Of a DNA stretch of 8,038 nt, positions 1 to 6,026 are shown piece after piece. A program made the position numbers and the translations under genes. Source of the DNA: Hyphomicrobiales bacterium (GTDB lineage: Bacteria; Pseudomonadota; Alphaproteobacteria; Rhizobiales; Aestuariivirgaceae); assembly GCA_012032065.1 (NCBI GenBank), contig JAAURV010000129.1, positions 1 through 8,038 on the forward strand, in the 5' to 3' direction. The notes beneath the pieces were generated by a model. The model was not told the origin of the DNA, did not search any database, and saw only the letters and a program-made list of their open reading frames with translations. Position 1 is the first letter of the stretch. Every line of letters begins with the position of its first letter.

Positions 1-26
1 TCCACCATAAGCCCAAGCGAGGACTT

Positions 27-40
27 GCGCACGAGTGCGC
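27..40. other. Short perfect hairpin just after the cpdR stop
   Basis: GCGCACGAGTGCGC folds as a five-base-pair stem (GCGCA/TGCGC) around CGAG and touches the cpdR stop codon. Neither strand has a T-run after it, so it is not a canonical Rho-independent terminator, although it lies where a 3'-end structure for cpdR would be. The 26 bases to its left are too few to interpret. Confidence 0.3.
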
Positions 41-398
41 TTAGGCGGCCATCATCCGGTCCACTTCGGCCACGAGATCGCGCAGGTGGAAGGGCTTCGA
101 CAGAACCTTGGCATCCTTCGGCGCTTTCGAGTCGGGATGCAGCGCCACGGCGGCAAATCCGGTGATGAACATGATTTTGAGATTGGGATCGAGTTCCGCG
201 GCGCGCGCGCCAGCTCGATGCCGTCCATCTCCGGCATCACGATGTCGGTCAAGAGCAGATCGAAGGTCTTGCCCTTGATTTCCTCGAAAGCGCTCGCGCC
301 CTCGGCAAAAGAAGTCACGGTGTGGCCCGCCTTCTCGAGAGCTTCTCGAGAAAACGCCGCATGTCGTTGTCGTCTTCCGCCAGAATGATCTTGGCCAT
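41..398 (-). pseudogene. cpdR: CpdR-type single-domain response regulator, broken by two -1 frameshifts
   Basis: Reading from the ATG at 398, the frame gives MAKIILAEDDNDMRRFLEK. It then has to shift by one base near 341-343 to continue ALEKAGHTVTSFAEG through the phosphoacceptor motif LLLTDIVMPEMDG. It must shift again in the GC repeat near 199-211 to continue AAELDPNLKIMFITGFAAVAL, SKPFHLRDLV and a TAA stop at 41-43. With one base restored at each place the product is 119 residues, the usual CpdR length. The acidic pocket (E8, D9, D10), phosphoacceptor Asp52 and the conserved Lys of SKPF are all present. In Caulobacter, CpdR is a receiver-only protein, phosphorylated through CckA-ChpT, that when unphosphorylated recruits and primes ClpXP. 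As written, the sequence cannot make the full protein. The intact remainder suggests either very recent inactivation or assembly errors. It is divergent from the cytochrome gene. Confidence 0.85.
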
Positions 399-610
399 GG
401 TCACGTGATACTAGCGCCAACCGGTAATGTTTGTGAACGGGTTCCCCAAACCGGTGACATTAGGGGCAAGGAGTAAACGGGAGGTGAAACACCTGGCTAT
501 GGTTGTAAGCTGGCTTCCTCCGATACTTTGTGTTACTTTAGGTCAATTAGCGGCTTTGCGACAACGTCCGCAACCCGAAAAAAGGGCGGCCGGGGTGGCT
601 CTGTCACTAT

Positions 611-615
611 GGAGG
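611..615 (+). promoter_or_regulatory. Ribosome binding site that sets the cytochrome c start
   Basis: GGAGG lies five bases before the ATG at 621. It decides between that ATG and an in-frame ATG at 609, which would overlap this site and has no comparable Shine-Dalgarno sequence. Confidence 0.7.
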
Positions 616-620
616 CACGG

Positions 621-944
621 ATGAAATCGCTCCGGCTCGGCCCTGTGATGTTCGCCCTTGCGCTTTGGGCGCCGCCCGGTTTCGCGGACCAAGAACTGGC
701 GCGGACAAACGGCTGCTTCCAATGCCACAAGCCGGGCAACGCCGGCGTCGGCCCATCTTTCGCCGAAATCGCCGCCAAGTACCGGGGCAATGAAGCCGCG
801 AGGGCCTCGCTGATCGTTGCCGTCAAGGCCGGCAGCAAAGGCAATTGGACGGCCCTGAGCAAGGGCGTGCCCATGCCGCCGTTCTCACCGAGAATTTCCG
901 ACGGCGACATCGAAAGACTGGTCGACTGGATTAAAGGCCTTTGA
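621..944 (+). CDS. Exported monohaem class I cytochrome c
   Basis: The product is 107 residues. A Sec signal peptide (about residues 1-22, KSLRLG then a hydrophobic stretch ending GFA) leaves a mature protein of about 85 residues. The haem site is C32-F-Q-C35-H36, with His36 as the proximal ligand, and Met85 in GVPMPPF is the likely distal ligand. The C-terminal helix (ISDGDIERLVDWIKGL) is typical of small class I cytochromes of the c551/c552/c5 kind. It should be a soluble periplasmic electron carrier. The start at 621 is supported by GGAGG at 611-615. An upstream open frame (499-624) ends in an ATGA overlap with this start. The next gene begins 44 bases downstream on the same strand and encodes a larger haem protein, so this cytochrome is probably its electron partner; that is inference. 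No clear promoter was found in 399-620. The electron donor and acceptor cannot be told from sequence. Confidence 0.9.
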   Translation: MKSLRLGPVMFALALWAPPGFADQELARTNGCFQCHKPGNAGVGPSFAEIAAKYRGNEAARASLIVAVKAGSKGNWTALSKGVPMPPFSPRISDGDIERLVDWIKGL

Positions 945-988
945 ATGACGGGGCCTGCGCAACGATAAGCGGGAAAGGCGGTGGTTCG

Positions 989-3900
989 ATGAAACCTGCA
1001 ATGTTGTCGTGCGCACCGCCGCGTTTGATGACCGTACTGTTGACGCTCCTGACAATCCTTACCGCCGCCGCGAGCATCGGCGAGGCCGCCACGCTCAAAG
1101 TGATGAAGCAAGGGCTTGGCAACGGCGCCATCACAGCCGATCCAGCGACACCGGGCATCAATTGTGGCGCCGATTGCGACGAAACCTACTCACCCGCGGT
1201 GCTGTCGGTCAGGCTCACCGCCACACCCCTCGGCGGCTCGACCTTTGCTGGATGGCGTGGGCCATGCAGCGGAACCGGCACTTGCCTAGTTCCCTTGGGC
1301 GCCGATCAGACGGTGAGAGCGGAGTTCGTCCCAGGCCCTACGGAAGTCATCAATCCGATCACCGATGTCTCGCCCGTTGGCCTCGCGGCCTACCTCTCAA
1401 ATCCGGCCAACAACGCGGTCAACACTCCCGCCCGCTTCATCGCCGCGCTGCCCGCCGACTACAAGCAGAATTGGATTCTTATGTCGCGCTCGGAGAGCCT
1501 GCAAACCGGCACGGCGGAAATACCCCGCATCCTCATGCCCAACGCCGACGCGCGCTTCGTATTCTCCTTCGGCCTGAAGGAACATGGGTCATTTCCAGGT
1601 GCCAGTCCCAACGCCATTGAATACATGCAATGGGATGCCGCGCAGAAAAACTTCCGCTTCCACGAAATCGTGCTCGCCAGCATTGGCGAAATGGGCGCCG
1701 TGCCGGCCCGGACCCGCCAAGTCTACGCCGACGACGTGAAGTGTTCGAAATGCCATTCGACCCGCAACGTTCTCAATCTCGACCGTGCCGCGTCGACGCC
1801 CGCGGCGCCGGTTCCAGGCGCCACCAACGGCACCGACGGAATTCCGCCCGGCATTGTTCAAGTCAAGAACAAGCCCAACTGGGACGCTTACGACAGCTGG
1901 GGCGGCATGCTGCCGTTCAACCGCGACCGCATTTACCAGGGAACGATTGAAGAGATCGCCTTCCGGCGCATCTTCAATCTCTGGAACTGGCGCGGCACCG
2001 GCGCGAATGACGGGGTCCGGCAGTTCCTCGAGCAGCTTCAGCTTCAGCCTCCGCATGTCGGCGCGGCGAGCCCGCATCGCATCGTCCGAAATGCCGATGC
2101 CGCCACCGACGCCGGCCACATCACCTTCGGTTTCGACGGCCAGCCTCCGCTTCCCACGGCACCGCGTGATGTCAACTATCGCTTCGACGGTGTCGCGAGG
2201 ACTCCGGGCACGGACGAAACCTCCGTCCCGCAAATGGGCCGCTACGTGACGCTTCGCCACTCCAACCCGCGCATTCCGCCCACCAATGACGATTTCTCGG
2301 ATCCCGGCTCGGACGAAGGCCGGGGAGTCAGATTCTTCGATCTCCTGGGCGGGTTCGGCACGGGTGTGACGGAACCGGGCATCAACATTCTCACCAGCAA
2401 TCTGAACGCCCAACGCATCGCCGACGAGATCGTCAATCACCGCTACGCGACCGGCAGCGTGCCGGTCGATGTGCGTCCGCTGGCGCTGGCCATTACCAAG
2501 CAGGTGCCCTGCATCGTTGTAAATGCCGGATCTGGCGCGGCGATCAGCAACCCGGACATCAGTCCGGCGCTTCCGGCTCTGGGCAATCTTGCATTCTTCA
2601 CTTCCAGGAACGGCATGAACCCCAATCAACTCATCACTAGCACGCGGTTGCGCGCCGACAATCTCCCGCGGCGAAAGGCCGACATCCAGAAAATGAACCT
2701 CGACAGGCTCAATCGCGATGGCACGCGCGATCCCTATCTGGTCGCGGCCGAGCAAGGCCTGATTCAAAGATATGGTGGAACGCCGGTGGACATCAGCCTG
2801 CCGCGCATCCGCCGCGATGTGTTCCAGCGGCCGAACGATCTCGGACATCTCGACGAGGTGACCGGCGATTACGTGGATCGCGAGGATCACGGCAGCAATA
2901 CGGAGCGGATCGCGCTTTACCGCTACTTCCTGGAGCCTCTGGGCGTTTCGGTCGACAAGTGGTCGATGGGCGTTCGCGGGCGCTCGCGCAGTTACACGTT
3001 CGCGGATGTCTTCAGCACTTATCTGAACACCTTCGAGCCCATCCTCGAGAAAAGTCTGACCGACGATCCGCGGGCTCTTTCGCTGCCGGATTTCGATTGC
3101 CCGGCGTTGATTGGCGCAATCAACGGCATGCTTCCTTCCTTGCCCGGCGAATTGGATGTTCCGAAATACACCGACGTCCAGAGAATCTTCAACAAGAGCT
3201 GCATCGAATGCCACGGCGGCCTCGACTATCCGCCGGCCCATGTCGTGAGTTACCTCGATCTTTCCGAGGACGAAGAAGCCCCGGTCGCGGGCGATCCGCA
3301 GCGGGCCCTCAGGATGCAGCGCCCGCACGGCATCGCTGCGGCCAGCGCGGCGCAGATCCTTCAGCGCATCAGGCTTCCAGACAGCCCGAACGAAGTTTGC
3401 CCGTCGCAGCCGGGACCGCCCTTCGTCTTGGCGAAGATGCCGTGCGGCGGCCCGCCGCTCAGCAAAGTCGATATCGAGACCATCGAGCGTTGGGTCGATG
3501 GCGGCTCTCTCTATAGCGAAGGCGATCCGCATTTGCGGACCATCGATGGCGTCTACTACGACTTCCAGGGGGCCGGCGAATATGTGCTGCTGCGCGGCGA
3601 GAATCTGGAAATCCAGGCGCGCATGATCCCGGTCTCCACCGCCGGTCCGCTGGGGCCGGATGGCCACACCGGCCTCACCTCCTGCGTGAGTGTCAACGGC
3701 GCCATCGCCGTCAGCCTCGACGGACAACGCATCACCTATCAGCCGAGACTTGACGGCGAGCCGGACAAGGAAGGTTTGCACCTCCACATCGATGGCAAGC
3801 CTGTGAAACTGGAAAACGATGAAATCCGTCTCAGCTCCGGAGGGCGCATCGTACGCTCCCCAGCGCAAGGCGGCATCGTCATCGAATCGCAAGGCGGCAC

Positions 3901-4735
3901 GGCGGTGATTGTGACGCCCAGCTTCTGGGATCATCATCAAATCTGGTACATGAACGTGAACGTCAGGCGTGGCCGCGCCACCGAAGGCCTGTTGGGATCC
4001 ATCGCCCCCAACGAGTGGCTCCCGGCCATGCCCGACGGAAGTTTTCTGGGATCGCGCCCAGCCGATCTCAATGACCGCTACTCCGTGATGTACGAGAAGT
4101 TCGGCAATGCCTGGCGCGTCGACGATGCCAGTTCCCTCTTCGACTACGCGCCCGGACAGTCGACGAAATACTTTACCGACGAAGCCTGGCCGAATGGAGA
4201 CTCGCCCAAGTCGTGCCTCGCGCGGCAATTACCGGGCGGAGTGAAGCCCCAGCCGCCGCTGGAGCCAATTGACAAGGAGACCGCGGCCCAGCTCTGCGCC
4301 GAAATCAAGGACAAGGTGCGCCAGGCCAATTGCATGCAGGATGTGATGGTGACGGGCGAAAAAGCCATCGCCCAGCTCTATGCCACAACCGAGACGATCG
4401 AGCGCAACCGAGCGCCCGACGCGCCCAGGCTGACAGCGCCCGGCAATTTCGCGGCCCGCGCTGGAGACGAGTTGGCATTCCGATGGAATACCACGCGTGG
4501 CAGGGACAAGGACAACCATGGCGTGACCTACCGGTTGTGTTTCTGGCGTGTCGACGAAGCCTTCGGCTTCGACAAATGCGAAACCGAACCGATGAAGCCC
4601 GAGGACAGCCAGCGCTCGTTCCGTTTGACCAAGAACAAGATTGCCGCCGGCAAGGACTATTTCTGGAAGGTCATCGCCGAAGATGCATTGGGCGGGATAT
4701 CCGAAAGCGAAACCCGGCGCGTCACCATCAAGTGA
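989..4735 (+). CDS. Large exported dihaem protein with InlB-like repeat, VWD and Fn3-like domains
   Basis: The product is 1248 residues and I recognise no named function. Its order is: signal peptide (about 1-35, hydrophobic core MTVLLTLLTILTAAAS); an InlB-like divergent repeat (about 36-114, four cysteines, FAGWRGPC); an unassigned region; haem site C252-S-K-C255-H256; a long unassigned region (about 260-730); a second haem domain, C738-I-E-C741-H742, with Met817 in AKMPCGG as possible distal ligand and ending in DIETIERWVDGGS, like planctomycete-type cytochromes; a VWD domain from GDPHLRTIDG at 845 through ITYQP, GLLGS and SLFDYAPGQST to about 1065; and a C-terminal Fn3-like domain (about 1140-1248). 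Haem is attached in the periplasm, and VWD and Fn3 suggest a surface or matrix location. I chose the ATG at 989 because it starts the signal peptide and follows AAAGG/GGTGG at 974-984. A TTG at 941, overlapping the cytochrome stop, keeps the frame open but is less likely. Confidence 0.85.
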   Translation: MKPAMLSCAPPRLMTVLLTLLTILTAAASIGEAATLKVMKQGLGNGAITADPATPGINCGADCDETYSPAVLSVRLTATPLGGSTFAGWRGPCSGTGTCLVPLGADQTVRAEFVPGPTEVINPITDVSPVGLAAYLSNPANNAVNTPARFIAALPADYKQNWILMSRSESLQTGTAEIPRILMPNADARFVFSFGLKEHGSFPGASPNAIEYMQWDAAQKNFRFHEIVLASIGEMGAVPARTRQVYADDVKCSKCHSTRNVLNLDRAASTPAAPVPGATNGTDGIPPGIVQVKNKPNWDAYDSWGGMLPFNRDRIYQGTIEEIAFRRIFNLWNWRGTGANDGVRQFLEQLQLQPPHVGAASPHRIVRNADAATDAGHITFGFDGQPPLPTAPRDVNYRFDGVARTPGTDETSVPQMGRYVTLRHSNPRIPPTNDDFSDPGSDEGRGVRFFDLLGGFGTGVTEPGINILTSNLNAQRIADEIVNHRYATGSVPVDVRPLALAITKQVPCIVVNAGSGAAISNPDISPALPALGNLAFFTSRNGMNPNQLITSTRLRADNLPRRKADIQKMNLDRLNRDGTRDPYLVAAEQGLIQRYGGTPVDISLPRIRRDVFQRPNDLGHLDEVTGDYVDREDHGSNTERIALYRYFLEPLGVSVDKWSMGVRGRSRSYTFADVFSTYLNTFEPILEKSLTDDPRALSLPDFDCPALIGAINGMLPSLPGELDVPKYTDVQRIFNKSCIECHGGLDYPPAHVVSYLDLSEDEEAPVAGDPQRALRMQRPHGIAAASAAQILQRIRLPDSPNEVCPSQPGPPFVLAKMPCGGPPLSKVDIETIERWVDGGSLYSEGDPHLRTIDGVYYDFQGAGEYVLLRGENLEIQARMIPVSTAGPLGPDGHTGLTSCVSVNGAIAVSLDGQRITYQPRLDGEPDKEGLHLHIDGKPVKLENDEIRLSSGGRIVRSPAQGGIVIESQGGTAVIVTPSFWDHHQIWYMNVNVRRGRATEGLLGSIAPNEWLPAMPDGSFLGSRPADLNDRYSVMYEKFGNAWRVDDASSLFDYAPGQSTKYFTDEAWPNGDSPKSCLARQLPGGVKPQPPLEPIDKETAAQLCAEIKDKVRQANCMQDVMVTGEKAIAQLYATTETIERNRAPDAPRLTAPGNFAARAGDELAFRWNTTRGRDKDNHGVTYRLCFWRVDEAFGFDKCETEPMKPEDSQRSFRLTKNKIAAGKDYFWKVIAEDALGGISESETRRVTIK

Positions 4736-4762
4736 AGGCGCCCACCGGAATTTCCGAAACCG

Positions 4763-4791
4763 TGGACATAACCCGCCGCAACGTCCAATAT
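4763..4791 (+). promoter_or_regulatory. Candidate sigma-70-type promoter for the amidohydrolase gene
   Basis: TGGACA (4763-4768; five of six consensus bases) is followed after 17 bases by CAATAT (4786-4791; three of six), about 30 bases before the amidohydrolase ATG. It would allow expression independent of the cytochrome pair. The -10 match is poor, so this is a weak call. Confidence 0.3.
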
Positions 4792-4820
4792 CCTGCTTCG
4801 ATTGCTCCCGGATTCTGCCG

Positions 4821-5708
4821 ATGGCCGATGCCGCTCAACTGGATTTCGATATTCTGGCGCCGCCCTTCTGGACGGCGCCCGCGGTGTTCAATTCGCCGCA
4901 CAGCGGAAGGCGTTACGATGCGCGCTTTTTAGAGCAGAGCCGGCTTTCGCTGCATCAACTCCGCCGCTCGGAAGACTGCTGCATCGACGAATTGTTTTCC
5001 GGCTGCCTCGAGCTTGGCGCGCCGATGCTGCGCGCTCATGTGCCCAGAAGCTACATCGATCTTAACCGCGAGCCCTATGAACTCGACCCGCGCCTCTTCG
5101 CCGAGCCCCTCCCCGCTTTTGCCAACGCCGCATCGCCCCGGGTGGCCGGTGGCCTCGGCACCATCCCGCGCATCGTCGCCGAGAACGAAGACATCTACCG
5201 CCGCAAACTGCCGCTCAGCGAAGGCCTGTCCCGCATCGAGAAGGTCTACCGCCCCTATCACCGGGCGCTCGCCGCGCTGCTTGATCGCATCCATGGGGAA
5301 ACCGGCCTTGCTCTCCTGGTCGACTGCCACTCGATGCCGTCCAGCGCCGCGAACCATCTTCCGACCGGCAACGGCAAAAGCGTCGACGTTGTCCTCGGCG
5401 ACCGCTTCGGCGTCTCCTGCGCCGAAGAGATCACCGCGGCGGCCGAACGCTGTTTGCAGGCATTGGGTCTCAACGTCGTGCGCAACCGCCCCTACGCGGG
5501 CGGCTTCATCACCCAGAACTATGGCTCGGTCCGGGCCGGACGCCATGCCGTCCAGATCGAGGTCAACCGGGCGCTGTACCTCAACGAAAACACGCTCGAA
5601 AAGCTTCCCTCGTTCGGAAAACTTCAGGCCGCCTTGACCGAAATGGCCGGGGAGCTGATCCACGCCGTGCGCGCGCTTGAACAGCCCCAGCGCTATGCGG
5701 CGGAATAA
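4821..5708 (+). CDS. N-formylglutamate amidohydrolase family protein
   Basis: The 295-residue product belongs to the N-formylglutamate amidohydrolase family, whose reference reaction is N-formyl-L-glutamate plus water to glutamate plus formate, in the cytoplasm. Visible family motifs are N24-S-P-H27-S-G, R-S-Y-I-D80-L-N-R83, G-T-I-P-R-I, L-V-D168-C-H170-S-M and I-E247-V-N-R250. The histidines and acidic residues are the expected metal-binding and catalytic set. There is no signal peptide or membrane segment. The ATG at 4821 is chosen because the frame upstream overlaps the previous gene and loses family character; its Shine-Dalgarno is weak. The gene lies 85 bases after the dihaem protein gene, so read-through is possible. 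It is not with other histidine-utilisation genes, so the physiological substrate is uncertain and I give no hutG symbol. The stop codon abuts the sRNA terminator on the other strand. Confidence 0.92.
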   Translation: MADAAQLDFDILAPPFWTAPAVFNSPHSGRRYDARFLEQSRLSLHQLRRSEDCCIDELFSGCLELGAPMLRAHVPRSYIDLNREPYELDPRLFAEPLPAFANAASPRVAGGLGTIPRIVAENEDIYRRKLPLSEGLSRIEKVYRPYHRALAALLDRIHGETGLALLVDCHSMPSSAANHLPTGNGKSVDVVLGDRFGVSCAEEITAAAERCLQALGLNVVRNRPYAGGFITQNYGSVRAGRHAVQIEVNRALYLNENTLEKLPSFGKLQAALTEMAGELIHAVRALEQPQRYAAE

Positions 5709-5740
5709 AAAAGGGGCCGATACACCGAAGTGACCGGCCC
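5707..5740 (-). terminator. Rho-independent terminator of the sRNA
   Basis: On the minus strand, GGGCCG pairs with CGGCCC around an inner CAC-TTCG-GTG hairpin, followed by C and TTTTTT (5712-5707). The UUCG loop closed by C-G is especially stable. The T-run overlaps the last bases of the TAA stop of the convergent amidohydrolase gene. The plus strand has A's before the stem and no T-run after it, so this terminates minus-strand transcription only. Confidence 0.9.
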
Positions 5741-5794
5741 AAGTCTAGGGAGGAAACGCCCAAGAAGGGCAGTGAGCGAGATAACTCAACTCAC
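5707..5794 (-). ncRNA. mmgR: suhB/mmgR (alpha-r8) family small RNA
   Basis: Read on the minus strand, this holds a small hairpin (GCCC-TTCTT-GGGC, 5760-5772), then an unpaired stretch containing exactly TTTCCTCCCT, then a GC-rich terminator hairpin with a UUCG tetraloop and six T. An unpaired UUUCCUCCCU between two hairpins is, from memory, the signature of the alpha-r8 family, of which S. meliloti MmgR (limits polyhydroxybutyrate accumulation) is the known member. Rfam's name suhB reflects its place next to an inositol-monophosphatase gene, as here. The motif is complementary to Shine-Dalgarno sequences, so it probably acts by pairing with mRNA leaders. The 3' end is set by the T-run. The 5' end (about 5780-5794) is estimated from the family length of roughly 75-90 nucleotides and a weak promoter-like sequence. 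Family membership is strongly supported; exact ends and targets are not. Confidence 0.85.
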
Positions 5795-6026
5795 GCCGTC
5801 TATTTGGCACTGCAACACGGAAATTTCAAGACACACTCCAAGGATTTTTCCAATCGATCAAAACCAAAGTGTAATTCGAATCAGTGAACTTCACTCATAA
5901 CATTGAAATAAAAAGGTAAAATGGAAAATCGTCGCGTGGTATTCCAGCAACAATCAAGGGATATGCAAAGCCTGCATGCGCCTTCAAAACCATGGTGCAA
6001 TGCACAAAAATGACCAGAAAATGCCT
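5795..6026. other. AT-rich intergenic region between the sRNA and the hisN-like gene
   Basis: This gap is clearly richer in A and T than the surrounding genes. It should hold the sRNA promoter (minus) and the phosphatase promoter (plus). The best plus-strand -10 is TAAAAT at 5917-5922, without a convincing -35. A 30-codon open frame (5921-6013, MENRRVVFQQQ...) starts four bases after AAGG and ends just before the phosphatase start; it may be a leader peptide or chance. I see no repeats or mobile-element ends here. Confidence 0.5.
5801..5829 (-). promoter_or_regulatory. Candidate promoter of the sRNA
   Basis: On the minus strand TTGAAA (5829-5824; five of six bases of TTGACA) is followed at 16 to 17 bases by CCAAAT/CAAATA (about 5807-5801). 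Transcription would start near 5794. The -10 is a poor match, so the start site is approximate. Confidence 0.35.

Noticed and set aside
1..7. TCCACCA could be the 3' end of a plus-strand tRNA cut by the window edge
   Set aside because: Seven bases cannot support a tRNA call, and nothing else of the cloverleaf is in the window.
418..461. Imperfect repeats around two ACCGGT palindromes and GAACGGGTTC
   Set aside because: Short, poorly matched and not arranged like a known operator. GAACGGGTTC does not fit the LexA spacing of seven.
941..988. TTG start of the dihaem protein overlapping the cytochrome stop
   Set aside because: It would put 16 polar, glycine-rich residues before the signal peptide, and no Shine-Dalgarno is evident. 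The ATG at 989 directly begins a normal signal peptide.
1589..4228. Very long open frame on the minus strand, antisense to the dihaem protein gene
   Set aside because: Its translation is rich in Arg, Ala, Asp and His with no domain, signal or ribosome site, which is the usual mirror effect of a GC-rich gene. The plus-strand frame has clear haem and VWD motifs.
4746..4756. CGGAATTTCCG palindrome after the dihaem protein gene as a terminator
   Set aside because: Stem of five with a one-base centre and no T-run; it cannot act as a Rho-independent terminator.
4929..5663. Minus-strand open frame opposite the amidohydrolase gene
   Set aside because: Composition artefact; the plus strand carries all catalytic motifs of a known family.
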